Part shown: in pieces, positions 1 to 9,244 of the stretch
How the letters are laid out: every line of letters begins with the position of its first letter
How positions within the stretch are numbered: the stretch's first letter is position 1
NCBI RefSeq assembly: GCF_000092225.1
Contig: NC_014158.1
Coordinates: 3,782,001 to 3,846,000, forward strand
Source: Tsukamurella paurometabola DSM 20162
Lineage (GTDB): Bacteria; Actinomycetota; Actinomycetes; Mycobacteriales; Mycobacteriaceae
Direction: 5' to 3'
Length of the DNA: 64,000 nt
The notes under the pieces: generated by a model
What the model was told of the DNA's origin: nothing
The model's database searches: none
The model's input: the letters and a program-made list of their open reading frames with translations, nothing else
Translations under genes and position numbers: made by a program

Positions 1-581
1 ACACCCAGTTCCATGGCGCCGCCGAGGAGTTCCAGTACGACATCGAGCGACTCTCCGCGTTCTTCTCGGTGAGCTACGAGACCATCGCGCATCGGCTGTC
101 CACCTTGCAGCGCCCGAACCTGCGCGGGGTGCCGCTGTCGTTCGTCCGCGTCGACCGCGCCGGGAACATGAGCAAGAGGCAGAGCTCCACGGGCTTTCAC
201 TTCTCGGCATCCGGCGGAACCTGCCCGCTGTGGAACGTCTACGAAACGTTCGCCTGGCCGGGCAAGATCATCACCCAGATCGTGGAGATGCCCGACGGGC
301 GCAACTACCTGTGGGTGGCGCGCACCGTCGAGCGGAGGGCGGCGCGGTACGGACAGCCCGGCAAGACCTTCGCGATCGGCATCGGCTGCGAACTGCGGCA
401 TGCACACCGGCTGGTGTATGCCCGTGGTCTCGACCTCTCCGATGCCAACGCCACCCCGATCGGCGCCGGTTGCCGGGTGTGCGAGCGCGCCGGCTGCTCG
501 CAACGCGCCTTCCCCGCCATCGGTAAAGCACTCGATATCGACGAGCACCGCTCGACGGTGAGCCCCTACCTGGTCAAGTAG
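1..581 (+). CDS. ramB: RamB/PrpR-type short-chain fatty-acid metabolism regulator, C-terminal part
   Basis: The reading frame is open from the first base of the window, so this is the 3' part of a longer gene; the GTG at 69 is internal. The visible ~190 residues match the C-terminal half of actinobacterial regulators (RamB, PrpR; Rv0465c type) that have an N-terminal helix-turn-helix and an IrrE-like middle domain: a stretch ending [15 protein letters not shown], then the ligand-binding domain. Near its end is a cysteine cluster, [15 protein letters not shown] (about 475-520), conserved in this family; in M. tuberculosis PrpR the corresponding region binds a 4Fe-4S cluster. RamB-type proteins control acetate and glyoxylate metabolism. 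The neighbourhood (CMD-family gene next, lpd close by) resembles the Rv0462-Rv0465c area. Family assignment is firm; the choice between RamB and PrpR rests on context. Confidence 0.8.
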   Translation, partial: TQFHGAAEEFQYDIERLSAFFSVSYETIAHRLSTLQRPNLRGVPLSFVRVDRAGNMSKRQSSTGFHFSASGGTCPLWNVYETFAWPGKIITQIVEMPDGRNYLWVARTVERRAARYGQPGKTFAIGIGCELRHAHRLVYARGLDLSDANATPIGAGCRVCERAGCSQRAFPAIGKALDIDEHRSTVSPYLVK

Positions 582-590
582 CGTCGAATC

Positions 591-1109
591 ATGACGCGTG
601 TGACTCCCGGCGGTCTCCGCCAGCTCGGCCCGATCAATTACGCCATCAGCAGGATCGGTGCGAAGGTGATCCGCGCCGACGACATGCACTTGTTCTCCAC
701 TCTCGGCCGCAGCCGCCGGGTGTTCCTCGGCTGGCTCGGCTACTCCGGGATGCTGATGCCGTTCGGTGCGCTGAGGCGCTCGGAATCGGAGACGGTGATC
801 GTGCGCGTCGCCTACCTGCGCGACAGCGATTACGAGCTGGGCCATCACCGCCGGATCGGCGCGCAGGCCGGTCTCACCGACACCCAGTTCGAGCGGATCT
901 TCGACGGCACGGGATGGGACGACAAGAGTGCCGCGCTGCTGGCCGCCGTGACCGAGCTGGTCGAGACCAAGGCCGTGACCGACGACACGTGGGCGCGCCT
1001 GTCCGAGTTCTACACCGACCGCAAGCTCGTCGAGATCGTGCTGTTGGCCACCAATTACGACGGCCTCGCCACCACCATCGACGTCCTCGGCATCACTCCG
1101 GAGCGCTGA
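591..1109 (+). CDS. Carboxymuconolactone decarboxylase (CMD/AhpD-like) family protein
   Basis: 172-residue all-helical protein. The central segment SETVIVRVAYLRDSDYELGHHRRIGAQAG is typical in spacing of the CMD family, where AhpD uses a CxxC pair plus His for peroxidase activity. No CxxC is present, but the His pair is kept, so an AhpD-type alkylhydroperoxidase is unlikely and the reaction is unknown. It starts 9 bp after the ramB-type regulator and ends 2 bp before the next gene, so the three genes are probably co-transcribed. The order regulator-CMD protein matches Rv0465c-Rv0464c in M. tuberculosis. The substrate cannot be read from sequence. Confidence 0.75.
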   Translation: MTRVTPGGLRQLGPINYAISRIGAKVIRADDMHLFSTLGRSRRVFLGWLGYSGMLMPFGALRRSESETVIVRVAYLRDSDYELGHHRRIGAQAGLTDTQFERIFDGTGWDDKSAALLAAVTELVETKAVTDDTWARLSEFYTDRKLVEIVLLATNYDGLATTIDVLGITPER

Positions 1110-1111
1110 TC

Positions 1112-1462
1112 ATGCGAGTACACAAGGTGATCACGAACATCCCGGTGAGCGATATCGATTCCGCGCGTGGGTTTTACGCCGATTTCCTCGGCCTGTCCGA
1201 CGAGGAGTTCAACCTCGGCTGGGTGGCCCGGTTCTCCTCCCCCGACCACGCCGCGAGCGTGCAGCTGGTGACCGGAGACAAGACCGCGCAGGCCGATTCG
1301 GCGATCTCGGTGATGACCGACGACGTCGACGCCGCGTATTCCGAAGCACTGCAAGCGGGGTATGAGATCGTGCACCCGCTCACCAGCGAGGAGTGGGGAC
1401 CGCGCCGGTTCTTCGTCCGCGCCCCCGACGGCACCGTGGTCAACGTCGTCGGCCACCACTGA
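1112..1462 (+). CDS. VOC (glyoxalase/bleomycin-resistance) superfamily protein
   Basis: 116-residue single VOC-fold protein. It starts with VHKVITNIPVSDIDSARGFYADFLGL, the first beta-alpha unit of the fold, and ends with FFVRAPDGTVVNVVGHH, the typical closing strand with the DPxG-like turn. The family covers glyoxalases, dioxygenases and antibiotic-binding proteins; this short form could be a dimeric metal-dependent enzyme or a binding protein. The ATG at 1112 lies 2 bp after the stop of the CMD gene, so translation is probably coupled. A longer upstream reading in the same frame only runs through the CMD gene in the wrong frame and was not used. Confidence 0.8.
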   Translation: MRVHKVITNIPVSDIDSARGFYADFLGLSDEEFNLGWVARFSSPDHAASVQLVTGDKTAQADSAISVMTDDVDAAYSEALQAGYEIVHPLTSEEWGPRRFFVRAPDGTVVNVVGHH

Positions 1463-1471
1463 CCTGACGAA

Positions 1472-2347
1472 CTACCGCGCGGCCAGGTAGTCCGGTCGCC
1501 GCGACCGCGCGGCGAACGGCTCCTCCAGCGCATTGGACACCGCATTGAACACCACGAACAGGTTCGACCGCGGGAAGGGCGAGATGTTTCCGGCGGAGGC
1601 GTGCAGGCAGTTGCAGTCGAAGTACAGGGCACTGCCCGCGCCGCCGGTCACCTGGGTGATGCCGTACTGCTGCGCCATCGCGGCGATATCGCTCTCCTCC
1701 GGGGTACCGAAGGGCGGCCGGTAGGACTTGAGCGATTCGCGGTGGTAGTCGCCCGGTGTCTCGCCCACACAGGGCACGAACCGGCGGTGTGAGCCGGGCA
1801 GGATCATCAGCGGCCCGTTGAACCGGGTGTTCGGAGTGAGCGCCAGTGAGACGCTCACCGCCCGCGGGGTGGGCATGCCGTCCTCGGCGTGCCAGGTCTC
1901 GAAATCGCTGTGCCAGTAAAACGGTCCTCCCGCGAAGCCGGGTTTGAGGTTCACCCGGCTCTGGTGCACGTAGACATCGTCGCCGAGGAGTTGCCGGGCG
2001 ACTCCGGCCACGTCGTCGCGCGCGATGATCCGCGCGATCTCGGTGCTCAGCGTGTGCACGGAGAAGATCGAGCGCACATCACCGTTGGAGCTCTCCCGGA
2101 TCAGGCGTTCGTCGTCACCGAGTTCGGTGGCCAGGCGGTCGATCTCGGATCGCACCTGCGCGAGGTCCGGAGTGTCGAGCACATCCTCCACGGTGCGGTA
2201 ACCGTTGTCGCCGAAGAAGTTCACGGCCTCGTCGTCCCACGGCCCGTCGCGTCCGGGCCAGACCACCGGGTCGGGCCGATCCATGACGGCGCCGGCCTCG
2301 GGCAGCCGCGTGGGGTAGCGGTCGGTCAATGTCGCAGAACTGTTCAT
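1472..2347 (-). CDS. ectD: Ectoine hydroxylase (Fe(II)/2-oxoglutarate dioxygenase, PhyH family)
   Basis: 291-residue enzyme predicted to hydroxylate ectoine to 5-hydroxyectoine in the cytoplasm, using Fe(II), O2 and 2-oxoglutarate. The EctD signature is complete: FYWHSDFETWHAEDGMP gives the iron-binding His and Asp, and CLHASAGNISPFPRSN gives the distal His and the 2-oxoglutarate-binding Arg. Length fits the family (about 290-310). The start at 2347 is preceded by a GGAAGG ribosome-binding site; a GTG 36 bp further upstream is less likely. No ectA, ectB or ectC lies in the window: the next minus-strand gene encodes a DUF4253 protein. Either the biosynthetic genes are elsewhere or the cell hydroxylates imported ectoine. 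A related PhyH substrate cannot be excluded, but the signature is close to canonical. Confidence 0.88.
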   Translation of the reverse strand: MNSSATLTDRYPTRLPEAGAVMDRPDPVVWPGRDGPWDDEAVNFFGDNGYRTVEDVLDTPDLAQVRSEIDRLATELGDDERLIRESSNGDVRSIFSVHTLSTEIARIIARDDVAGVARQLLGDDVYVHQSRVNLKPGFAGGPFYWHSDFETWHAEDGMPTPRAVSVSLALTPNTRFNGPLMILPGSHRRFVPCVGETPGDYHRESLKSYRPPFGTPEESDIAAMAQQYGITQVTGGAGSALYFDCNCLHASAGNISPFPRSNLFVVFNAVSNALEEPFAARSRRPDYLAAR

Positions 2348-2505
2348 CGATACCTTCCGTCCGGCAGTGCGTGTGCACTGCATGCCTTCGCGGCGCAGAC
2401 GGATTCACGGTGACCGATGCCCCTTCCTGACCCGGCGCCGTGGATTCCGCCACGCCGCGCCCACGACGATGCCAGGGGGCACCGCCGGCTGTCCAACAAC
2501 GCCGG

Positions 2506-3282
2506 TCAGTCCCACCAGAAGTGCCAGTGGGTCCACTCCGTGAGGCCCTCGCGGTATTCGTCGGGCTCGAGTCCCTGCTCGATGTTGTCGGGGCAGAAGG
2601 CGTAATGCTCCGAGACCAACGCCTGCAGCTGGGCGGCCGATTCGGGCCGCCGCCCCACCTGCACGAGCAGCGTGTCGAAGCCGATCCCCACGAGTACCGC
2701 GCCGAACCGCTCCTCCCACGACCGCAGCACCGCGGCGAGATCGGCACCGGCGTAGTCGATGTTCGTCGCACCCCACCAGCCGAGCGCCTCCGGGGCGTCA
2801 GCCGGCCGGACCACGGGGACCAGAATCAACCCGCCGTCGGCTCCGGTCGCGAGTTCCCCAGCCACCGGGTCGGGGCCGGGCTGCGCCGGCGCCAGGCCGG
2901 TGACGCGAGGCACCGACAGCTGGGTATCCGGGTACTCCGCGGCGAACTCCGCGTCGCCGCGGGTGAGCACCGTCAGCGCGTCCTGCGGGATGGCACCGTC
3001 GGCGGTCTTGCCGTCGAGCTCACCGTCGAACCAGGGACGAGCGAGGTCGTTGTCGTCGAGCCCGTTGGCGCGCAGCGGCCACAGCCCGGTCTGCTCGAAG
3101 ACCGCGGCCAGATCGCGGATCAGCTCGTCGATCTCGTCGGTGGGCAGGAGCTCGTCGCTGATCCAGGCGACGGGGCCGCCGTCGCCTTCCTCCGCGGTGA
3201 CGATCCGGCCGGGCGGCAGCGTGATCCCGGCGAGCTCGCGGGCATCGGCGGCGGGCAGTTTCCCGGGCGTGGCGTGGAACAT
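2506..3282 (-). CDS. DUF4253-domain protein
   Basis: 258-residue soluble protein without signal peptide or membrane segment. Its C-terminal ~110 residues (GWWGATNIDYAGADLAAVLR, then SEHYAFCPDNIEQG and a tryptophan-rich end THWHFWWD) match DUF4253, a family common in actinomycetes and of unknown function. The N-terminal half is variable. The start at 3282 follows a strong AGGAGG site. The gap of about 160 bp to ectD downstream does not suggest tight coupling. No catalytic motif is recognisable. Confidence 0.7.
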   Translation of the reverse strand: MFHATPGKLPAADARELAGITLPPGRIVTAEEGDGGPVAWISDELLPTDEIDELIRDLAAVFEQTGLWPLRANGLDDNDLARPWFDGELDGKTADGAIPQDALTVLTRGDAEFAAEYPDTQLSVPRVTGLAPAQPGPDPVAGELATGADGGLILVPVVRPADAPEALGWWGATNIDYAGADLAAVLRSWEERFGAVLVGIGFDTLLVQVGRRPESAAQLQALVSEHYAFCPDNIEQGLEPDEYREGLTEWTHWHFWWD

Positions 3283-3323
3283 CGGTCTCCTCCTGCGATG
3301 ACTGACGCGTGGCTGTACGGGAA

Positions 3324-3356
3324 CGGCCCGGCACCGTCGAACTCGGTGCCGGGCCG
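3324..3356 (-). terminator. Hairpin terminator downstream of lpd
   Basis: A 13-bp perfect inverted repeat (left arm CGGCCCGGCACCG, loop of 7 nt TCGAACT) lies 18 bp beyond the lpd stop codon. There is no clear T-tract, as is usual for high-GC actinobacterial terminators. It separates lpd from the DUF4253 gene. Confidence 0.65.
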
Positions 3357-3373
3357 CCGTGGAACGGATGCTC

Positions 3374-4756
3374 CTAGAGGTTGATCATGTGGCCGGCGAG
3401 GCCGTGGATCGACTCCTGCAGCGCCTCCGACAGCGTCGGGTGCGTGTGCACGTTGCGGGCCAGCTCGTTGACGGTGAGGTCCCACTTCTGCGCGAGGGTC
3501 AGCTCGGGCAGCAGCTCGGAGACGTCGGGGCCGATGAGGTGACCGCCGAGCAGCTCGCCGTACTTGGCGTCGGAGACCAGCTTCACGAAGCCGACGGCGT
3601 CGCCGAGGCCCTGCGCCTTGCCGTTCGCCGAGTACGGGAACGTCGCGGTCTTGACGTCGTAGCCCTCGTCCTTGGCCTGCTGCTCGGTGAGGCCGAACGA
3701 GGCGACCTGCGGCTGGCAGAAGGTGGCGCGCGGCATCATGCGGTAGTCGCCCAGGGTTTGGGTCTCCGCGCCGGCGATGGTCTCCGCCGCCACGACGCCC
3801 TGCGCCTCGGCGACGTGCGCCAGCTGCAGCTTGGCGGTGACGTCGCCGATCGCGTACACGCCGGGCACATTGGTGCGCATGTAGTCGTCGATGGCGATGG
3901 CGCCGCGCTCGGTCAGCGCCACGCCCGTCTTCTCCAGGCCGAAGCCCTCGACGCGCGGCGCGAAGCCGATCGACATGAGCACCTTGGAGACGGTGATCTC
4001 GCCCGGCCCCTTGGGACCGGTGTACTTCACGACCACCTGCGAGCCCTGGTCGTCGACCGACTCGACCTTGGTGGAGGTGAGGATGTTCACGCCCAGCTTC
4101 TTGTACTGCTTGGCGATCTCCTTGGAGACATCGGCGTCCTCGTTGGGCAGCGCGCGATCGAGGAACTCGATGATGGTGACGTCCACGCCGTAGTTCTTCA
4201 GCACGTACGCGAACTCCATGCCGATGGCGCCGGCGCCCACGATGGCGATCGACTCGGGCAGGTCGCGGGTGAGGATCTGCTCCTCGTAGGTGACCACGTT
4301 GTCCGAGAGTGTGACGCCCGGGAGCAGGCGCACCGTCGAACCGGTGTCGATGATGATGTTGTCGCCCGTCACCGTCTGATCGCCGACCTGGATGGTCTTG
4401 GCGTCGACGAAGGTGCCGTAGCCGTTGATCTCGGTGATCTTGTTCTTCTTCATCAGGAAGTGAACGCCCTTGACGATCCCCTCCGACACCTTGCGGCTGC
4501 GGTCGAACGCCGCCCCGAAGTCGAACGAGACATCGCCGGAGATGCCGAACAGCTGCGCCTTATGCGTGAAGGTATGCGCCAGCTCGGCGTTCTTCAGAAG
4601 CGCCTTCGACGGGATGCAGCCCACGTTCAGGCACACACCGCCCCAGTACTTCTCCTCGATGACCGCGACCTTCTGCCCGAGTTGGGCTGCGCGGATTGCG
4701 GCGACGTAGCCTCCTGGGCCGGCGCCGAGAACAACAGTGTCAAAGTGATCAGCCAC
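3374..4756 (-). CDS. lpd: Dihydrolipoyl dehydrogenase (E3)
   Basis: 460-residue flavoprotein that reoxidises dihydrolipoamide in the pyruvate and 2-oxoglutarate dehydrogenase complexes and, in mycobacteria, in the antioxidant peroxidase complex. Seen: FAD-binding GAGPGG at residues 11-16; redox-active disulfide in [13 protein letters not shown] (Cys42 and Cys47); NAD-binding [10 protein letters not shown]; and the C-terminal HTHPTLSE with the catalytic His-Glu pair (about residues 439 and 444). Start GTG at 4756 gives the standard N-terminus [12 protein letters not shown] much longer frame running on into the antisense of the neighbouring peptidase gene is not coding. It is divergent from the prolyl oligopeptidase gene with only 30 bp between starts, so promoters must overlap. 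It corresponds to LpdC (Rv0462). Confidence 0.97.
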   Translation of the reverse strand: MADHFDTVVLGAGPGGYVAAIRAAQLGQKVAVIEEKYWGGVCLNVGCIPSKALLKNAELAHTFTHKAQLFGISGDVSFDFGAAFDRSRKVSEGIVKGVHFLMKKNKITEINGYGTFVDAKTIQVGDQTVTGDNIIIDTGSTVRLLPGVTLSDNVVTYEEQILTRDLPESIAIVGAGAIGMEFAYVLKNYGVDVTIIEFLDRALPNEDADVSKEIAKQYKKLGVNILTSTKVESVDDQGSQVVVKYTGPKGPGEITVSKVLMSIGFAPRVEGFGLEKTGVALTERGAIAIDDYMRTNVPGVYAIGDVTAKLQLAHVAEAQGVVAAETIAGAETQTLGDYRMMPRATFCQPQVASFGLTEQQAKDEGYDVKTATFPYSANGKAQGLGDAVGFVKLVSDAKYGELLGGHLIGPDVSELLPELTLAQKWDLTVNELARNVHTHPTLSEALQESIHGLAGHMINL

Positions 4757-4786
4757 GGAATTCAGCCTAGTCCTAGTGTGGAGATC

Positions 4787-6817
4787 ATGGACCCGTACCT
4801 CTGGCTCGAAGAAGTGGAATCCGACACGTCGCTGGATTGGGCGCGCGAACGCAATGCCGATTCGGCGGCGCGGCTGGCCGGGGAGCGGTTCGAGACGATC
4901 GAGTCCGAAGTGCTCGCGATCCTCGATTCGGATGAGCGGATCCCGTCGGTGCGCCGGCGCGGCGAGTGGCTGTGGAACTACTGGATCGATGGGGAGCACC
5001 CGTACGGCCTGTGGCGGCGCACCACGCTGGAGTCCTATCGCACCGATTCTCCCGAGTGGGACGTGGTGATCGACCTGGACGCCCTGCGCGAGCAGGACGG
5101 CGAGAACTGGGTCTGGGGCGGCGCCGCCGTGTTGCGCGGCGAGTCGCCCGACGGTGCGCCCTGGGACCGCGCGCTGGTGTCGCGCTCGCGCGGCGGTGCC
5201 GACGCGACCGTGGTGCGGGAGTTCTCCATCTCGCGCCGCGAGTTCCTCGATCCCGACGCCGGCGGCTTCGCCCTGGACGAGGCGAAGAGCCGGATCTCCT
5301 GGATCGACGCCGACAGCGTGTACGTGGGCACCGACTTCGGGCCGGGTTCGCTCACCGACTCCGGCTACCCGCGGGTGGTGAAGCGGTGGCACCGTGGCAC
5401 GCCGCTGTCCGAGGCGGTCACCGTCTACGAGGGCGCGGAGTCCGATGTCTCCGTGGGCGCCGTGTACGACGACACCCCGGGCTACGAGCGGCACTTCGTG
5501 GGTCGCAGCACCGATTTCTACAACCACGAGGAGTACCTGCTCGATCCGGGATCGGGTGCGTTGGAGCTGATCGACGTGCCCACCGACGCCGAGGCCGATG
5601 TGCATCACGACCTCCTCCTGGTGTCGCCGAAGTCGCCGTGGCAGCTGCCGTCGGGGACGGTCGACCCGGGCGCTCTGGTGGCCTTCGACTTCGATGCGTA
5701 CCGGGCGGGCGGGCGCACGTTCACCACGATCTTCGCCCCGGACGCGCACACCAGCCTGCAGGGCTACGCCTGGACGAAGTCGTACCTGCTGCTGGCGACG
5801 CTGCACGATGTGCGCTCGGAGTTGCGCACGCTCGACCCGAAGGATTGGTCCGAGGTGACCACGGCCGGGCTGCCTCCGCTGGCCGAGATCGGCGTCGCCG
5901 GAACCGATCCACGGGAATCCGACGAGGTATTCCTCTCCGCGAGCTCGTTCACCCTGCCGCCCAGCCTGCTGTACGGCGAGGCCGGCGGCACCGTCGAACC
6001 GCTCAAGTCCACGCCCGCGATGTACGACGCCGACGGTGTGGTGGCCGAGCAATTCTTCGCCACCAGCGCCGACGGGACACAGATCCCCTATTTCGTGGTG
6101 CGCAAGCCGGCGAACGGCCCGCAACCCACCCTGTTGTACGGCTACGGCGGATTCGAGATCTCCTTGACGCCGGGCTATTTCGCGGGTGCCGGCCGCACCT
6201 GGATCGAACGCGGCGGGGTGTACGTGCGGGCGAACATCCGCGGCGGCGGCGAGTACGGGCCCACCTGGCACACCTCGGCGCTCAAGGAGAACCGGATGCG
6301 CTGCTACGAGGACTTCTCGGCGGTGGCCCGGGACCTGGTGGAGCGCGGTATCACCACCCGCGATCAGCTCGGCGCGATGGGCGGCAGCAACGGCGGCCTG
6401 CTCATGGGCGTGATGTACACGATGTACCCGGAGTTGTTCGGCGCCATCGTCTGCCAGGTGCCGCTGCTCGATATGAAGCGGTTCCATCTGTTGCTGGCGG
6501 GAGCATCGTGGATGGCCGAGTACGGCGATCCCGACGATCCCGAGCAGTGGAAGTACATCAGCGAGTACTCGCCGTACCAGAACCTGCCCGACGACGCGGC
6601 CGGGTACCGGCCCGCGCTGCTGGTCACCACGTCGACCCGCGACGATCGCGTGCATCCCGGGCACGCCCGTAAGTTCATCGCGGCGCTGCGCGAGCGCGGG
6701 ATCGACGTGAACTACTACGAGAACATCGAGGGCGGCCACGGCGGCGCGGCCGATAACAAGCAGGCGGCGTTCATGGCGGCCCTGGCCTACGAATTCCTGT
6801 GGAAGGAGCTGTCATGA
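4787..6817 (+). CDS. Prolyl oligopeptidase family serine peptidase (S9)
   Basis: 676-residue cytosolic S9A-type peptidase. The N-terminal two thirds form the propeller region starting [12 protein letters not shown]. The C-terminal alpha/beta-hydrolase domain carries the triad: Ser in GGSNGG, Asp in STRDDRVHP and His in EGGHGG. No signal peptide is seen. Such enzymes cut short proline-containing peptides; the exact substrate is unknown. The ATG at 4787 is chosen because it gives the family N-terminus; an in-frame GTG at 4778 would add three residues. The stop overlaps the start of the next small gene (ATGA), so the two are translationally coupled. Confidence 0.92.
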   Translation: MDPYLWLEEVESDTSLDWARERNADSAARLAGERFETIESEVLAILDSDERIPSVRRRGEWLWNYWIDGEHPYGLWRRTTLESYRTDSPEWDVVIDLDALREQDGENWVWGGAAVLRGESPDGAPWDRALVSRSRGGADATVVREFSISRREFLDPDAGGFALDEAKSRISWIDADSVYVGTDFGPGSLTDSGYPRVVKRWHRGTPLSEAVTVYEGAESDVSVGAVYDDTPGYERHFVGRSTDFYNHEEYLLDPGSGALELIDVPTDAEADVHHDLLLVSPKSPWQLPSGTVDPGALVAFDFDAYRAGGRTFTTIFAPDAHTSLQGYAWTKSYLLLATLHDVRSELRTLDPKDWSEVTTAGLPPLAEIGVAGTDPRESDEVFLSASSFTLPPSLLYGEAGGTVEPLKSTPAMYDADGVVAEQFFATSADGTQIPYFVVRKPANGPQPTLLYGYGGFEISLTPGYFAGAGRTWIERGGVYVRANIRGGGEYGPTWHTSALKENRMRCYEDFSAVARDLVERGITTRDQLGAMGGSNGGLLMGVMYTMYPELFGAIVCQVPLLDMKRFHLLLAGASWMAEYGDPDDPEQWKYISEYSPYQNLPDDAAGYRPALLVTTSTRDDRVHPGHARKFIAALRERGIDVNYYENIEGGHGGAADNKQAAFMAALAYEFLWKELS

Positions 6818-7116
6818 TCGCAGCGTTCTCGATCAGCCCGATGGGCGGCGAGGAGGGGCCGGACGGCGGTGTGGCGGAGGCGGTCGCCGAGGCCGTCGCG
6901 ATCGTCCGCGCCTCCGGCCTGCCGAACGAGACCAACGCCATGTTCACCAACATCGAGGGCGAGTGGGACGAGGTGATGGCCGTGATCAAGGCCTGCGTCG
7001 ACCGGCTCGCCGAAACCGCGCCGCGGGTCTCGCTGGTGATCAAGGCCGATGTCCGCCCCGGCTATACCGACCAGCTCGCCGCGAAGGTCGAGCGGGTCGA
7101 ACATCACCTGCGCTGA
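6814..7116 (+). CDS. MTH1187/YkoF-type thiamine-binding family protein
   Basis: 100-residue ferredoxin-fold protein. It begins [14 protein letters not shown], has the central TNAMFTNIEGEWDEVM and ends with SLVIKADVRPGY, the pattern of the MTH1187 (former DUF77) family, members of which bind thiamine or a similar small ligand as tetramers. The ATG overlaps the stop of the peptidase gene by 4 nt. The 3' end overlaps the convergent DoxX gene by 13 bp. Role in the cell is not evident. Confidence 0.8.
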   Translation: MIAAFSISPMGGEEGPDGGVAEAVAEAVAIVRASGLPNETNAMFTNIEGEWDEVMAVIKACVDRLAETAPRVSLVIKADVRPGYTDQLAAKVERVEHHLR

Positions 7117-7541
7117 AACCTGGCCTCGATGCCGAGCGGCTCGTCGAGGGCGAAGCGGCCGGGTCCGGCGCCTGCGAGGGCGAGCAGCACCAGTAACAGC
7201 AGCCACTCCGGGCTGTAGAAGAACTGGCTGAGGAATCCGGTGGGCGTGGTCGACGCGCCCATCACCGTCGGCCACACCGAGTAGAAGATGGCACCCGCCA
7301 TCGTGATCGCGAGTCCCGCGGCGGCGATGCGAGCGAGCAGCCCCAGCACGAGGAGCGCGCCGAGGATCAGCTCGGCCCAGGCGGTGACGGTGGACGCGAG
7401 GTCCGGTTCCGGTATTCCCCAGGCCGCGAAGTCGGCGGCGAACTTCTTCGGGTTCGCGGCCTTGCCCCAGCCGCTGATGAAGAACATCACCCCGACACTC
7501 GCCCGCGCCACGAGCAGCCACAGATCCCTGGCAGTAGTCAC
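7104..7541 (-). CDS. DoxX family integral membrane protein
   Basis: 145-residue protein with four hydrophobic helices and the DoxX opening LLVARASVGVMFFISGWGK. DoxX proteins are small membrane components; in mycobacteria one partners with a thiosulfate sulfurtransferase and superoxide dismutase in membrane redox control. No such partner lies next to this gene. It is monocistronic, convergent with the thiamine-binding family gene and divergent from the L,D-transpeptidase gene with 147 bp between starts. Confidence 0.85.
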   Translation of the reverse strand: MTTARDLWLLVARASVGVMFFISGWGKAANPKKFAADFAAWGIPEPDLASTVTAWAELILGALLVLGLLARIAAAGLAITMAGAIFYSVWPTVMGASTTPTGFLSQFFYSPEWLLLLVLLALAGAGPGRFALDEPLGIEARFQRR

Positions 7542-7688
7542 CCCACCGACCGTACTGTGCTCCTTCCGCCTTCCTGCGGAGGTTTCCTCCTCGTGCGGGA
7601 GTTACAACCCCGGGTGGAGTGAGAAACCTCCGCGGGAGCGAATGGATCGACCTGGTTCACGCAGCGCCGCCGTGTCATACTGTGGCGC

Positions 7689-8384
7689 ATGTTGCTCAGG
7701 AGGCGGAAGTTTCTTATGGGGTTGGCGGGAGCTCTGCCGACCCTCGTCGCGCTGTCATCGCTGAGCGTTCCGCACGCCGCTGCGGCCGAGGCCGATAGCG
7801 CGCTGCGCGATGCCGCGGTGGCGGGCGTGCCCGAGACGCAGGAGGTGATCACCGTGGCCGCACCGTCGCTGCGCTCGACCGACGTCCAGGTCTCCGCCTG
7901 GGCGAGACTGGAGCAGGGCTGGACCCGAGTCTTCGGACCCGTACCCGGCAAAGTCGGGCAGCAGGGCATCGGCGAGGGCGCCGATGGTGTGCCGCGCACC
8001 CCGTTCGGCGTCTTCCGTCTCGATCTCGCATTCGGCCGGCAGGACAACCCCGGGACCGCCCTGCCGTACACCAAGGTGACGAATCAGCACTGGTGGGACG
8101 GGAACGTCGACTCCCCCACCTACGACCGGATGGTGGTGCAGCCGCAGAGCCCCGGCCCGGAGAGTGAGAACCTCTACGACATCGGTCCCGTGTACGACTA
8201 CGCCGTCCACTTCGACAACAACCCCGCGCACACACCGGGCAAGGGTGGCGCGATGTTCCTGCACGTGAGCGACGGCCAGCCCACACTCGGATGCGTGGCG
8301 ATCAGCCGCGAGGGGATGATCTCGCTGCTCACGTGGCTCTCCCCCGCCTTCAATCCCGTTCTCGTCACCGGTCTCGCGAACTGA
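7689..8384 (+). CDS. Secreted L,D-transpeptidase-like (YkuD fold) protein
   Basis: 231-residue exported protein. The N-terminus LLRRRKFLMGLAGALPTLVAL with an AAAAEA cleavage region is a signal peptide with twin arginines and may use Tat. The catalytic motif is FLHVSDGQPTLGCVAIS, in which His, Thr/Gly and the nucleophilic Cys are present in the order of the L,D-transpeptidase family; typical enzymes have SHGC, here TLGC. Such enzymes make 3-3 crosslinks in peptidoglycan or attach proteins to it, outside the membrane. There is no Ig-like domain as in LdtMt2, so it belongs to the short class. Monocistronic by context. Confidence 0.82.
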   Translation: MLLRRRKFLMGLAGALPTLVALSSLSVPHAAAAEADSALRDAAVAGVPETQEVITVAAPSLRSTDVQVSAWARLEQGWTRVFGPVPGKVGQQGIGEGADGVPRTPFGVFRLDLAFGRQDNPGTALPYTKVTNQHWWDGNVDSPTYDRMVVQPQSPGPESENLYDIGPVYDYAVHFDNNPAHTPGKGGAMFLHVSDGQPTLGCVAISREGMISLLTWLSPAFNPVLVTGLAN

Positions 8385-8404
8385 TCCCGGGAGGCTCGAC
8401 CGAC

Positions 8405-9244
8405 CTAGGCGAGGGCGCGGATCCAGCGGTCGAGAACGGGAACCACCTTATCGGGCTCGACGATCCATTGATTGTGGCCGAGCCGGTCCGGAATACGCTC
8501 GTGCGTCACCGATTCGGCGGGGAACTTCTCCCCGACGTACCGCGACTGCCGGTCGCTGACCAGTTCGTCACCGGCGACGGCCAGGGTGAGTACCGGCGTG
8601 CGGGTTCCGGCCAGCCGGGCCTCGTAGTCCACGTCGGCGCCGTCCACATTGAAGTCTCCGGTCTGCACCAGGTGGTCGAAATCGCGGACGATGCCCTTGG
8701 GCACCTCCCCCAGACCGTCGGGGCCCGACCAGTGCCCCCGCCGGGCCGCCGCGCGCGCCGCCACCGAGGTGCCGATCCGGCGCGCCGCTCCGGACAGTCC
8801 GTCGAGTTTGTAATATCCCGTACCGCAGGCGATCAGGATGACCCCGGCCAGATTGCGCCGAGCGCGGGCCGCGTACATCGTGCCCATCAGGCCGCCAAGG
8901 CTGTGCCCCAGCAGGATTCGCTTGGCATCCGGAAACTTCTGTTTGACCAACGCGGACACCGCCGGGTAGTCCTCGACCACCACATCCTGGAAGCCGTGCG
9001 CACCGGTGGCACCACGAGGACGCGAATCACCTTGCCCGCGTAACTCGGAGACCACCGCGTTGTAGCCGGCATCGACCAGCGCCCGACCCAGATCGTCGAA
9101 GTATCCGGCCGGCACGTTCACCCCCGGCCAGATCATCAGGCACGGCGCCGCCGGATCCGGCCCCCGGAAGATCCGGACGGGATTCGTGGCGCCGTCCCGG
9201 TACGTGAGCGTGGCGACCGTGGGCCGCCGGGCCGGCGAGGTCAC
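8405..9244 (-). CDS. Alpha/beta hydrolase
   Basis: 279-residue hydrolase with nucleophile elbow GHSLGG (Ser), an N-terminal oxyanion region MIWPGVNVPAG and a C-terminal GHNQWIVEP with the likely catalytic His. The WPG and GYNAVVSELRGQG strings resemble serine aminopeptidase/lysophospholipase-like hydrolases. No signal peptide. The start is the GTG at 9244, which overlaps the stop of the upstream membrane-protein gene by 4 nt; the longer frame upstream is a shadow of that gene. Substrate unknown. Confidence 0.85.
   Translation of the reverse strand: MTSPARRPTVATLTYRDGATNPVRIFRGPDPAAPCLMIWPGVNVPAGYFDDLGRALVDAGYNAVVSELRGQGDSRPRGATGAHGFQDVVVEDYPAVSALVKQKFPDAKRILLGHSLGGLMGTMYAARARRNLAGVILIACGTGYYKLDGLSGAARRIGTSVAARAAARRGHWSGPDGLGEVPKGIVRDFDHLVQTGDFNVDGADVDYEARLAGTRTPVLTLAVAGDELVSDRQSRYVGEKFPAESVTHERIPDRLGHNQWIVEPDKVVPVLDRWIRALA

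Noticed and set aside
3374-6739. A 1121-codon minus-strand frame covering lpd and the complement of the prolyl oligopeptidase gene
   Set aside because: Only its last 460 codons are lpd. The rest is the antisense of a well-conserved peptidase gene and has Arg/His/Val-rich low-complexity composition typical of antisense frames in high-GC DNA.
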